From the IMG/VR virus record IMGVR_UViG_3300036851_000647, positions 1-21,342 of that record: DNA of 21,342 bases; one strand, 5' to 3'. This DNA is from a virus. The position numbers and the translations under genes were made by a program. Within the stretch, counting starts at the first letter, position 1, and every line of letters begins with the position of its first letter. Positions 1 to 7,914 of this stretch are shown one piece after another. The notes below the pieces were generated by a model. It was not told the DNA's origin. It searched no databases and saw only the letters and a program-made list of their open reading frames with translations.

Positions 1-358
1 AGGGAAAGAAGAATGGATTGAACGGATGCACGACGGGTCCTGGCGGGCCCCGCAGCAGATGGTGCAACAGCTCGTGCGCGATCACCCATGCATGGGCGTT
101 GTAATCGAGCTCGAGGTCGAAGGTGATAGTATCCGGCGGCGACCAGATGGCTTCGCTGCCATGGAATCGATCCCTCGCCGAGACGGAGTCCACGAGCCAG
201 ATCACGTCCCCGAGGTCCCCGCCTGCCTGGACGGGCGCACCGCTACAATCGCGCACGGTCTGCCAAAGCGAGTCAGCGACCGCGGGAAGAGGGATCCGCT
301 GCTGGGCCCGGAGCGGCGGGGCGAACACCAAAAGGAGCAGCACCAGCAGCAGGAGCAT
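1..358 (-). CDS. Secreted zincin-like metallopeptidase, partial
   Basis: The visible 119 residues run off the left edge, so the C-terminus is missing. The protein starts with a leucine-rich signal peptide (about residues 1-18, ending LRAQ), so export is likely. Residues 92-101 read VIAHELLHHL, which fits the zincin consensus: His95 and His99 would bind zinc and Glu96 would be the catalytic base. His111, in VVHPF, is a possible third ligand, but the normal metzincin spacing is absent. The ATG overlaps the upstream stop as TGATG; a second ATG sits directly before it at 361. The gene follows the NlpC/P60 and lipoprotein genes in the same tightly packed run, which suggests a role at the cell envelope. 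Seen: signal peptide and motif. Inferred: protease activity. The substrate is unknown. Confidence 0.8.
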   Translation of the reverse strand, partial: MLLLLVLLLLVFAPPLRAQQRIPLPAVADSLWQTVRDCSGAPVQAGGDLGDVIWLVDSVSARDRFHGSEAIWSPPDTITFDLELDYNAHAWVIAHELLHHLLRGPPGPVVHPFNPFFFP

Positions 359-717
359 CATGTGCAGGCCTCGCGCTGCACCGTGTCAGCGGGGATCACC
401 CAGCGCCAAACCCGCGCCTCCATCGGCGCGAAGAAACGCGTGTAATAGGGCCCGGCGATCAGCTGCAGCCGGCGAGAGCTTCCGCTCCATCCAGCGAAGT
501 AGCGGCCGCCTGGGCGCAGGCGCGCCACGAGGTCCCACTCCTTACCGATCTCATCAACGGCGATGACGGGCAGCGTCTCACGCCCTTGATTCTCGAGGCA
601 GAGCACGGCGATACCGCGGGGCGAGATGACTGAGGAGCGGAATGGATTGCAGCCGGAGAATACGAGGGCGGCCGAGGCGACGAGGATAGCGGTCCCACAG
701 CCGCGCAGCTTAGGCAT
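358..717 (-). CDS. Small putative lipoprotein of lysis region
   Basis: This 119-residue protein starts at an ATG that overlaps the endolysin stop (TGATG). Residues 8-22 are hydrophobic and end in VFSGC, so Cys23 is the likely lipidated residue, although Phe at the -3 position makes the lipobox imperfect. The mature part is short and probably beta-rich, with a Gly/Arg/Trp-rich middle and a C-terminal Trp-x-Trp. Its position directly after holin-like and endolysin genes would suit an outer-membrane spanin, but the mature domain lacks the short proline-rich or coiled-coil look of known o-spanins. It resembles small host envelope lipoproteins at least as much. Function is unassigned; export is moderately well supported. 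Confidence 0.8.
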   Translation of the reverse strand: MPKLRGCGTAILVASAALVFSGCNPFRSSVISPRGIAVLCLENQGRETLPVIAVDEIGKEWDLVARLRPGGRYFAGWSGSSRRLQLIAGPYYTRFFAPMEARVWRWVIPADTVQREACT

Positions 718-1166
718 CAGAAGAGCGTCGGAAATGGATCCACTGCGCATAGCCAACCTGGTGTGATGCGGCGGATCTTCACGTAGGCGTTTTGTTTCAC
801 CGCGGTCGCGCGATCGATGGTGCGCGATCCCCCACCTGATGCGCCGAGCGTCAGCACGCGATCGTGGAATGTGGCCCAGACGATCTCGACGTGATGGACC
901 GGCTGATTGGGAAGCGCCCAGAACACCAGCATGCCGCGGCGCAGCAGCCGATCGATCGTCTCGCGCGGATAGTCCTTGAACGTCTGGCGGAGCAGCGAAT
1001 CGGCCGTGATATCGAGCTCGCGCGGAACGAGCCCGACGGCTTTCAGACCCTCGAGCACGAGACCGCTGCAGTCCACACCCTCCATCGGGTCGTCCCCAGC
1101 CCAGCGGTAAGGGACGTTGAGAAACGATCGCCACACATCGAGCGCGACGTCGCGGAGATCGCTCAT
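717..1166 (-). CDS. NlpC/P60-family endolysin
   Basis: A 149-residue protein with the NlpC/P60 papain-like fold signature. Residues 18-37 carry VPYRWAG followed by GVDCSGLV, so Cys33 is the expected nucleophile. The later His-Val-Glu-Ile segment places His92 as the catalytic base. The third polar residue cannot be assigned by eye. Family members cut the bond between D-glutamate and diaminopimelate in peptidoglycan stem peptides. No signal peptide is visible, so a holin would be needed for release, and the gene overlaps a holin-like gene by 4 bases (ATGA). The longer reading frame upstream to 1304 is rejected because it covers the holin-like gene and has a low-complexity Arg-rich translation. 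It is a phage lysis enzyme with high likelihood; a tail-associated peptidase is the alternative. Confidence 0.88.
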   Translation of the reverse strand: MSDLRDVALDVWRSFLNVPYRWAGDDPMEGVDCSGLVLEGLKAVGLVPRELDITADSLLRQTFKDYPRETIDRLLRRGMLVFWALPNQPVHHVEIVWATFHDRVLTLGASGGGSRTIDRATAVKQNAYVKIRRITPGWLCAVDPFPTLF

Positions 1167-1426
1167 CCGGCGGCCCCGGTATCGCCGCCACCCGAGCGCC
1201 GTCCGGGCAGCATGCCGGCGATCGCTCCCCAAACCCGCCCGGCGGTCATGCGACCGAGCGTCTTGGGAGCTGCGAGAATCGCCATGACGATGAGCAGTGT
1301 CCACGGAAAGGGCCGATCCGCCATCATCGAGAGAGCCTCGCGGATGCCGGCGAAAATGCCGAGCGCGATCGCCGCGAAGAAGCCGATGTCCTCGAGAACG
1401 CGCGACACCCAGCTGGAGTGGCTCAT
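1163..1426 (-). CDS. Holin-like small membrane protein
   Basis: This 87-residue protein has two hydrophobic segments (about residues 13-28 and 41-54) joined by a short charged loop, and a Gly/Arg-rich C-terminal tail. That is the usual shape of a class II holin, which assembles pores in the inner membrane to release or activate the endolysin. The start ATG overlaps the upstream stop by 4 bases, and the end overlaps the NlpC/P60 endolysin by 4 bases, so all three genes are probably translated together. A family cannot be assigned from sequence alone. The assignment rests on size, membrane segments and position. Confidence 0.7.
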   Translation of the reverse strand: MSHSSWVSRVLEDIGFFAAIALGIFAGIREALSMMADRPFPWTLLIVMAILAAPKTLGRMTAGRVWGAIAGMLPGRRSGGGDTGAAG

Positions 1427-1716
1427 GGGCTGGTGAACGTCTGGGGTTTGAGGAGGCGGTCGCAGGGCAGGCCCATCAGCTGCGTTTCGCGCTGTGGGCG
1501 ATCGAGGCATTCAGCGATCGCCATCGCGCGGATGTAGCGACCGAGTTCGACGAGGATGGAGTCTTGGCGGGCGTTATCGGCTTTGATGGTGCGGAACTGC
1601 GCAGCAGGAGTCTTGAAGTCGAAGCCGACGGCGAGCAGGGCGATAAGGGCAAGCCATAGCAGCCATTGGAACCGCTGCAGTTTTGTGCTAATGGAGCTCA
1701 GCCAGGCTCCGCTCAT
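1423..1716 (-). CDS. Single-TM protein at head of lysis cassette
   Basis: A 97-residue protein with one membrane segment (about residues 17-33, Trp/Leu-rich) after a short N-terminal region. A roughly 60-residue, partly helical and charged domain with two cysteines (70 and 85) follows. An excellent Shine-Dalgarno (AGGAGG, 7 bases before the ATG) fixes the start. It overlaps the holin-like gene by 4 bases. Topology and position fit an inner-membrane spanin subunit, an antiholin or a second holin component, and the sequence does not decide between them. It is the first gene after the counter-oriented cassette, so its transcript start may lie in the 1717-1912 gap. Confidence 0.7.
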   Translation of the reverse strand: MSGAWLSSISTKLQRFQWLLWLALIALLAVGFDFKTPAAQFRTIKADNARQDSILVELGRYIRAMAIAECLDRPQRETQLMGLPCDRLLKPQTFTSP

Positions 1717-1739
1717 CCGAGCCTCCTAGAACGCACAAA

Positions 1740-1767
1740 GGCCGCGCTTCAATGCCGAAGCGCGGCC
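1740..1767 (-). terminator. Perfect 11-bp hairpin, possible terminator
   Basis: The arms at 1740-1750 and 1757-1767 are perfect 11-base inverted repeats around a 6-base loop. On the minus strand the stem is followed by only three T (CTTTGTG), so as an intrinsic terminator it would be weak. It lies 23 bases upstream of the first lysis-cassette start codon and downstream of a candidate minus-strand promoter. It may end read-through from the tail genes, or act as an attenuator or antitermination target for lysis. The structure is certain from sequence; its role is inferred. Confidence 0.6.
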
Positions 1768-1804
1768 TGGGTTCCTGCCTAGGTTGTGGTCCTGCTCAGA
1801 CACC

Positions 1805-1833
1805 AATGTAGTATTTCCCATCCCGCCAAACAA
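1805..1833 (-). promoter_or_regulatory. Candidate minus-strand promoter for lysis cassette
   Basis: On the minus strand a TTGTTT hexamer (1828-1833) and a TACATT hexamer (1805-1810) are 17 bases apart. Matches to the sigma-70 consensus are only 3 of 6 and 4 of 6. The position, upstream of the hairpin and of the lysis cassette, is sensible. This is a weak prediction. Confidence 0.25.
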
Positions 1834-1837
1834 CCGT

Positions 1838-1858
1838 CCGGTCACCCTAGGCGACCGG
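1838..1858. repeat. Short inverted repeat in divergent gap
   Basis: CCGGTC (1838-1843) and GACCGG (1853-1858) form a 6-base inverted repeat around a 9-base spacer, in the gap between the divergent 1716 and 1913 starts. It could be an operator for either direction. Such a short repeat can also arise by chance in GC-rich DNA. Confidence 0.25.
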
Positions 1859-1882
1859 CTGGTTGCCGATCGACCGAGCGTC

Positions 1883-1888
1883 TATCAT
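1883..1888 (+). promoter_or_regulatory. Possible -10 box of plus-strand cassette
   Basis: TATCAT, 25 bases before the start codon at 1913, is the best -10-like hexamer in front of the plus-strand genes. The nearest -35-like hexamer, TTGCCG at 1863-1868, is only 14 bases away, which is too close for a typical sigma-70 promoter. Low confidence; another sigma factor is possible. Confidence 0.2.
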
Positions 1889-1912
1889 CGTCTAATGCGG
1901 GAGGGACATCGC

Positions 1913-2217
1913 ATGCGTACACTGCTCAGCCTGATCATCGTGACCGCCCTGGCGCGGCCACTCGCGGCGCAGGATCAGCCACGATGGGAATACGGCATCC
2001 TGGGGCTGCGCGGTGGAGTGCCAGTCGGTTGGAGCGCCGGCGACAGTTCCGGCAACGCGCGCGCCCTCATCCGCGCGGCGGAAGAACGCGAGCGGGCGGC
2101 AGGCATGAAACGGAGCGCCGATCTACTCATCAGCGTATTCAACGAGCTCGACCGGCAGGGATGGGAGTTTCTCCAGGCCACGTCAGTGGGGCTCATCTTT
2201 CGACGTCAGAGGCAACC

Positions 2218-2221
<4 letters not shown>
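1913..2221 (+). CDS. Exported DUF4177-like small protein
   Basis: A 102-residue protein. Residues 1-19 form a Sec signal peptide ending in LAAQ, so the mature protein begins near Gln20. The mature part has the layout of DUF4177-type domains: an early Trp-Glu-Tyr strand (25-27), a central helix, then the Asn-Glu-Leu ... Gly-Trp-Glu-Phe block (77-86) and a final strand ending Phe-Arg-Arg. The start at 1913 is preferred over upstream ATGs because it places the signal peptide at the N-terminus and has a GGAGGG ribosome binding site 8 bases upstream. The gene is opposite in direction to the phage operon and overlaps the next lipoprotein gene by 4 bases (ATGA). The molecular function of the family is not known to me. 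Confidence 0.8.
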
Positions 2222-2953
<732 letters not shown>

Positions 2954-2967
<14 letters not shown>

Positions 2968-3460
2968 TAGGCTCTGCGGCCGGGAACGCGCGCATCACCG
3001 CCTTGAGGTCTGAGTCCAGCGCGCCCCGCTTGCCTGGGTCGAGCTCGGCCGCAAGCATCACGTCCCGATAGGCGGGCCACCACGGTTGGGCGGTCACTTC
3101 GGCTGGTGCCTTCACGGCGCCGCGCCGCAGGGACAGTTCGTCATGGCGCCACGCCTTTGCGACCACCGCCGGCGGGAGCTCCAATCCTCGAGCGATTTCT
3201 TCGCGCGTCACGACGCCGCTGCGGAACAGTTGTTCCCGGCATCCACCGCAGAGGTACAGCTCCTCGAGCTGGATCGCGGCCAGGACCGGGAAGTGTACGT
3301 ACACGCGCTCGAGCAGCTCGACCGGCAGTCCGCCCCACCACACTAACCCATCGCACGCGACGACGGTCGTCGCGCAACAGCGGGGCGGCCCCTCGCCGGC
3401 GTCACGGTTGACGCTGGTTGCCCGCCGCTCGAGGCGGCGCTCGTCCGCCCACGTCTTCAT
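2954..3460 (-). CDS. Cys-rich hypothetical protein after tail genes
   Basis: A 168-residue protein of unknown function. It has a Cys-Cys pair at 28-29, Cys36 and a CGGC motif (71-74), which together could bind a metal. The C-terminal half is helical and charged, with a Glu-Leu-Pro-Pro turn near 94-97. The ATG at 3460 shares its A with the previous stop (TGATG), and a GTG at 3463 in the same frame is an alternative start. The good ribosome binding site (AGGAGG) 8 bases before the ATG supports this start. It is the last gene of the tail run before the counter-oriented cassette, and it is followed directly by the convergent lipoprotein end. It may be a tail accessory or small regulatory protein. 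Confidence 0.75.
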
Positions 3461-4680
3461 CACGTGACCTCCTGCGCAACCCACACGACCTGGTCGCCGG
3501 CTGCGGGGATCGCGCTGACCGTGGTGTCGCTTGCCGTCGTGTAGGTCACGCCGTTCCGGGTGTCCGGATTGGATCCGCCGGCATCGGCACCCCGGACCTC
3601 GAACGAGCCGACGCAATCGTGGTCAGTGAACGACTTGGCGCGAATCCTGATGTCGTCATTGGTTCCGAGCCCGCTGACGACAATCGGCTTCGCTTCTGAG
3701 TTCCAGTTTGACGTGCCGCCCGAGCTGCGCGAATAGACAAACGTGGCCGTCTCGATCCACCCATTGCCGTCCTGCCGGTTAATGTCGATCGCGACCGTGA
3801 GCGTGGCGAGCGGGTCCACCCCGGGGCTTGAGACGGTGACGGAGACGCGGTAGTTAACCGTGTAGGTGTCGTCATTCGCACCTCCAGGGTTCAGGTCGGC
3901 CTCGGCCGTCCCATCGACTGCGTCGATGAGGTTCCCACTCGGGAAGTCGTCCACCTGAGCCGTAATGATCCCAGCATTGACGAGCTGCGTGCGGGACGTG
4001 AACCCGCTCTGCGTCACATTGAGTGCCTGGAATCGTTGCCGCTGGTTGACGGCGCTGCCGATCGTGCTCGAGTAGCTCAGGTACTGGCCGCCCCGGAAGA
4101 AGATGAGCGGGATGTTTTGGTAGACCTGCGCGAATGTGACGGCGACGTCGCCATCCGCGTCGATCCCCTGGACGGTGATCTCTTCCCGGTGGCGGTACAG
4201 CTTGAAGACGACGCTGCCCTCTTTGATTCCGTTTTGAGGATCCAACTGCACAGTGGGATCAGCTAGCACGCCGGTGTTCGTCGCGGCGATGAGCGCGAAT
4301 TTCCCGTCCGACATGGGGCGGCTGCGCACGATCGGATAGAGCGAGATCAGCCCGCCAGCGGCCGCGGGGCCCTCAAGGCGCGTCGGCTTGCCGCGGCCGA
4401 CCGCACTCCACAGCGGGCTCGGATCGTAGCCAGGGCCGATATGACGCCAGCGGTAATGGCGGAAGGCGTTGTCTGCCGGCAGGAGATCGACGAAGGTCGC
4501 CGCGCCATGGATCGGCGGGATGTTGGCGATCGTGGCGAATGCGCCAGGCCCGCCGCTGCCGTCATCCGGTGCCCGCTGCAGCTCGATCTGGAAGGTGGGT
4601 GGATCCCCCGGGATCATGTTGATCCCGATGCCGTGACTCTCGGGCTGGTTGCCGTCGAGGAACTTCTGCGGCAGCGCCAT
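3460..4680 (-). CDS. Tail fibre or tail-tip protein
   Basis: A 406-residue, Gly/Thr/Asn-rich and probably all-beta protein whose ATG directly follows the stop of the hub gene. No signal peptide or membrane segment is seen. The C-terminal part (about 265-400) has the alternating strand pattern of a beta-sandwich, with one isolated cysteine. Position immediately after the tape measure, tail-tip and hub genes, and composition, suggest a virion tail-tip or receptor-binding component. No family is recognised by eye, so the function is inferred from order. The neighbouring hub has its own carbohydrate-binding-type domain, so the two may act together in adsorption. Confidence 0.75.
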   Translation of the reverse strand: MALPQKFLDGNQPESHGIGINMIPGDPPTFQIELQRAPDDGSGGPGAFATIANIPPIHGAATFVDLLPADNAFRHYRWRHIGPGYDPSPLWSAVGRGKPTRLEGPAAAGGLISLYPIVRSRPMSDGKFALIAATNTGVLADPTVQLDPQNGIKEGSVVFKLYRHREEITVQGIDADGDVAVTFAQVYQNIPLIFFRGGQYLSYSSTIGSAVNQRQRFQALNVTQSGFTSRTQLVNAGIITAQVDDFPSGNLIDAVDGTAEADLNPGGANDDTYTVNYRVSVTVSSPGVDPLATLTVAIDINRQDGNGWIETATFVYSRSSGGTSNWNSEAKPIVVSGLGTNDDIRIRAKSFTDHDCVGSFEVRGADAGGSNPDTRNGVTYTTASDTTVSAIPAAGDQVVWVAQEVT

Positions 4681-7600
4681 CTAGGCCGCCCCGATCACGA
4701 TCGCGATGCCGCCGGGATTGGGCGCGGTCGCGGCGCTGCCCGTCGTCGTCACGTCACGCGTCACCTCGGTGGAGAGACCGCCGAGGGAATCACGATGGCG
4801 CAAGCCCACGCGGTAGGTCGTGCTCAGCTCAAGATCCACGAGCTCGACGCGCGTGGCGCCTGGGGGCAGCGTCTTCACGCGCACGCGCGGGTCCGATGTC
4901 GGCGTCGCGAGCAAGACCTCAGTGGGCAGCCGCGTATCGCCCGGCGTGAACGTGACGACGAACCGCCGGCCCGTCACCTCGGTGTCGCCCAACGCCGACG
5001 GCGCCGCGAGCGATGCCAGGGTCACGTTGTCCGTGCCAGGGAACGCCCAGACGGATGGGAAGCGCAGCGCGTCGTTGCTTGAGCCAGCATCGTGCCCGGG
5101 GATCGAGCGCGCGCGCACCCAGATCTTCATCCCCGCCGGCAGGTTGATCACTTTGATTGCGCCGGTCGTCTTCACGCGCTTGCCGAAGGTCCAGAGCGGA
5201 TCCGTCTCGACGGGCCGCACCCCGACTCCAGAGGCAGTCACGGCGTAGTGCATCTCGATCGGATCGCCCGCGGCGTTGAGGGTCAGCGTGAGGCTGATGC
5301 CGTGGGCCGTGTCGTCCGTATCGGTCGCGAGTCCTGACAACGTCGGCGCAGCCGCGATGACGTTTGGCCCCAAGTCCACGACCCGCATATTGAGCTCGAA
5401 CTGCCGGGCGTTGCGCTTGACGGCCATCATCACCCGCGCACCCCCCCGCAGATTGCTGGTCGGGTCGGGCATGGGATCGACATCCACAATCCGGAGCTGA
5501 CCCACTTGCCAGCCGTTCGTGTTCGCGGTGCGCCGGCAACGCAGCGTCGCATACGCGGGGCCGCTGCTGAACATCGTGCGGATCTCCTCGAGCCCCCTCT
5601 CGAGTTGGCGCCGGATGTAGCTGAGCCGGCTCTGGCCCTGGATCAACTCGCCCGGCATCGCGCGGAACCCGATCACGTCGAACAGCTCGCGCTTCTGCCC
5701 CATGTCCGCGCGGCCGAAAGTGACGTCGAGATAGGGCTGCTGGACGGCGCGCAGATGGAGCATCGCGGCCGAATCGAACGTGACCGCATCGCCGCCGACG
5801 CCGATCGGCACGTCCACGTAATAGAAGGCCTCGAGCTGGGTAATCGCGTCCTGGCGGCTCTGCTCCCACTGGAACGCGTCCCTGACTTCAATCAGATCGG
5901 TATTGGCGATGGTCGCGACGCCAGCGAGCGAGGACGGGCGCCGGGTGTCGAATACGACGACGCGGTTATCAGCATCAAGCCGGAGGCCGAGGTTGTAGGG
6001 CGGTCGCAGCAGCGCGCGCTTGAGGAACGGCAGGAGCTTGTCCTTCTTTTCGATCCGGCCGCGAAAGGTCGGAATCGTCAGATCGGCCTTGAGCGTGGCG
6101 AAGCTCGTCGGCTCCGGCGTGAACGCCTGCAGCACCGATCCATCGGCCTGCAGCCAGCCGAACTTGCCCAGCACCAGATCCTCGATCAGCTGCACCGCGT
6201 GGGTGTCGTTGATGTAGAGCGGTGCCTCCACGGTGGGCTTCTCTATCAAGATCACGCTGCACTCGACCGCCGTCCCGTTGGGCGGCATGGCGAGAAAGGC
6301 AGGGTCGGTCGCGGGCACCTCGGCGAGCACGAGCTCGTAGACGGGCAGGCCACCGGCGAACGCACCACGGATGTTCGCCGCGACGTTGCTGCCGCGGCGC
6401 ACCACGCCGAGCTGGAACTGGCCGCTGTTCGAGTTATCGAGTCGCTTGAGCTTGATGCGTGCCCTGGTCGAGTAGGTCACGCCCTCCGGGAAGAACGCTG
6501 AGAGTACGTTACCGGTGAGCCCGGGGTTCCCCATCATCCAGTAGCCCGACACATCCTCGAGTAGCTTCGTCAATTGGTTTCGGGGGTTGTTGTGCTCGTT
6601 GGCGTCGACGATGACGGCCTTGATCCCCGCCGATGCCGGGAAGCCGGTCGCAGCCTGAATCTTCCCCTTGATCGGCAGGCCGGGCTGCAGCGCGCCGTAG
6701 GCCACCGGTGGCCCCTGGGGCCAGACCTGGGCGGGCGCGGTGTAGGTGAGCGAGCTGTGCGGCCGCTCCACGAAGACGTCGGCATCGTTCAGCTCGTCGG
6801 CGCCGTCCCGGCACGGGATGCTGTAGGCGTTCTTCTCGGCGAGCTTGGTCAGGTCCATCCGGCCCGTGAAGTAGGACGCCCAGATGAAGCCGTTGTCGAG
6901 CGATTCCTCCCAGCGCGCTTTCAGGCCGAGCAGCTGGTTGCGATTGCGCACGTCGCCCAAGTACTGCGTGATGTAGCGCGAGAGGTTGTCGCCGGGCGTG
7001 ATCTGGCGATCGATCAAGCCCGCCGTCATGTAGCCCGTGTTGAGCACGCGCGAGAGCGGATCGAACTCGCCCGTGATCCCCTCGGGATCGCGCAGGTAGG
7101 GCTTGAAGTGCAGGATCGTGTCGTCGGTGCCGGCGTCGATGCCGACCGGCGTCAGGTCGTTGAGGCCCGCGCTGTCGCGGCCCAGGGCGGGGACGCCGTC
7201 CAGATCGAAGCCCCAGCGGCCGCACAGGCCCGTCTCGTCGATGTAGATGCCGCCGGCGTGCTGCTTGACCTCGGCCGGCGTGAGCACCCGCTGGCGATAG
7301 AGCCGCACTTCGTCCAGCTCGCCGATCCAGGGAGTGCTGAAGCTGCCGCCGACGGCACTCTGGCCGATCCCCACGGCAGCGGCGCCCCCACCGGTCATGC
7401 TGTATCCGGTGGCGATCGTGCCGCTGTGCGCTTGCACGCCGTCGATGTACAGCTTGGCGGCGCCGTCACTGGACTGCCACGTAAAGGCGATGTGATGATA
7501 CTTCCCATCGGTCGAGTAGTTGTCGGCGTCTTGGAGATCGACGTTGTTGACGGTGCCCTGTAGCCGCAGGTTCGGCCCGGCGACGCTCGCGAGCCGCAGC

Positions 7601-7914
7601 TGAATCGCCTGGATCTCGCTGCCAGAAGCGACGGCATAGCTGAACAAGAAGTGACTGACGCCGAGCTGCCCGGCATCGACGCGCGCGTAGCCCTCGAGCG
7701 AGAAGCTCGTCGTGGGCCAGGTGCCGACGGGATTCCGCAGCATGTAACGGCTCGTGCTGCCGAACCGCACCGCGCGGCCGTGATCCTTCGTGGAAACGCG
7801 GAAGGGGTTGGAGTGCAGCGCGCCGGCGCGGGGCACGAGTACGGTCGCCTCGTCGATGTCAATGGAGCGCGGCGAGTAGACGGTGAGGCGGTAGAGCGGT
7901 TGATAGACGGTCAC
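4681..7914 (-). CDS. Large tail hub protein with LamG and FN3 domains
   Basis: A 1077-residue protein starting at a GTG that overlaps the preceding stop (GTGA). A longer in-frame extension to 8055 lies over the previous gene and is rejected. Residues about 45-225 are a LamG/concanavalin-like jellyroll: the strand Lys-Leu-Tyr-Ile-Asp-Gly (154-159) and the ending Gly-Glu-Leu-Asp-Glu-Val-Arg-Leu-Tyr (198-206) are typical. The large centre (about 240-880) contains no domain I can name and should be the tail-tip hub or baseplate core. The last 100 residues look like a fibronectin type III domain. Order after the tape measure and tail-tip genes fits a central tail protein of the J/Tal class. LamG domains bind sugars, so host-surface recognition is likely. 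Confidence 0.87.
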   Translation of the reverse strand: MTVYQPLYRLTVYSPRSIDIDEATVLVPRAGALHSNPFRVSTKDHGRAVRFGSTSRYMLRNPVGTWPTTSFSLEGYARVDAGQLGVSHFLFSYAVASGSEIQAIQLRLASVAGPNLRLQGTVNNVDLQDADNYSTDGKYHHIAFTWQSSDGAAKLYIDGVQAHSGTIATGYSMTGGGAAAVGIGQSAVGGSFSTPWIGELDEVRLYRQRVLTPAEVKQHAGGIYIDETGLCGRWGFDLDGVPALGRDSAGLNDLTPVGIDAGTDDTILHFKPYLRDPEGITGEFDPLSRVLNTGYMTAGLIDRQITPGDNLSRYITQYLGDVRNRNQLLGLKARWEESLDNGFIWASYFTGRMDLTKLAEKNAYSIPCRDGADELNDADVFVERPHSSLTYTAPAQVWPQGPPVAYGALQPGLPIKGKIQAATGFPASAGIKAVIVDANEHNNPRNQLTKLLEDVSGYWMMGNPGLTGNVLSAFFPEGVTYSTRARIKLKRLDNSNSGQFQLGVVRRGSNVAANIRGAFAGGLPVYELVLAEVPATDPAFLAMPPNGTAVECSVILIEKPTVEAPLYINDTHAVQLIEDLVLGKFGWLQADGSVLQAFTPEPTSFATLKADLTIPTFRGRIEKKDKLLPFLKRALLRPPYNLGLRLDADNRVVVFDTRRPSSLAGVATIANTDLIEVRDAFQWEQSRQDAITQLEAFYYVDVPIGVGGDAVTFDSAAMLHLRAVQQPYLDVTFGRADMGQKRELFDVIGFRAMPGELIQGQSRLSYIRRQLERGLEEIRTMFSSGPAYATLRCRRTANTNGWQVGQLRIVDVDPMPDPTSNLRGGARVMMAVKRNARQFELNMRVVDLGPNVIAAAPTLSGLATDTDDTAHGISLTLTLNAAGDPIEMHYAVTASGVGVRPVETDPLWTFGKRVKTTGAIKVINLPAGMKIWVRARSIPGHDAGSSNDALRFPSVWAFPGTDNVTLASLAAPSALGDTEVTGRRFVVTFTPGDTRLPTEVLLATPTSDPRVRVKTLPPGATRVELVDLELSTTYRVGLRHRDSLGGLSTEVTRDVTTTGSAATAPNPGGIAIVIGAA

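Noticed and set aside
26-566. Plus-strand open frames at the left edge (139 and 147 residues)
   Set aside because: They are Arg/Ser/Gln-rich mirror frames of the minus-strand zincin and lipoprotein, which have a signal peptide, the HELLH motif and exact start-stop overlaps.
358-1191. Long 277-residue minus-strand frame through the NlpC/P60 gene
   Set aside because: Only the last 119 codons look real; upstream it is the shadow of the endolysin gene. The start at 717 overlaps the endolysin stop as TGATG.
5506-7563. Long plus-strand frames inside the tail hub gene (331 and 329 residues)
   Set aside because: Composition is rich in Arg, Ala, Val, Leu and Asp as expected for antisense of GC-rich coding DNA. 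No domain, ribosome binding site or neighbour overlap supports them.
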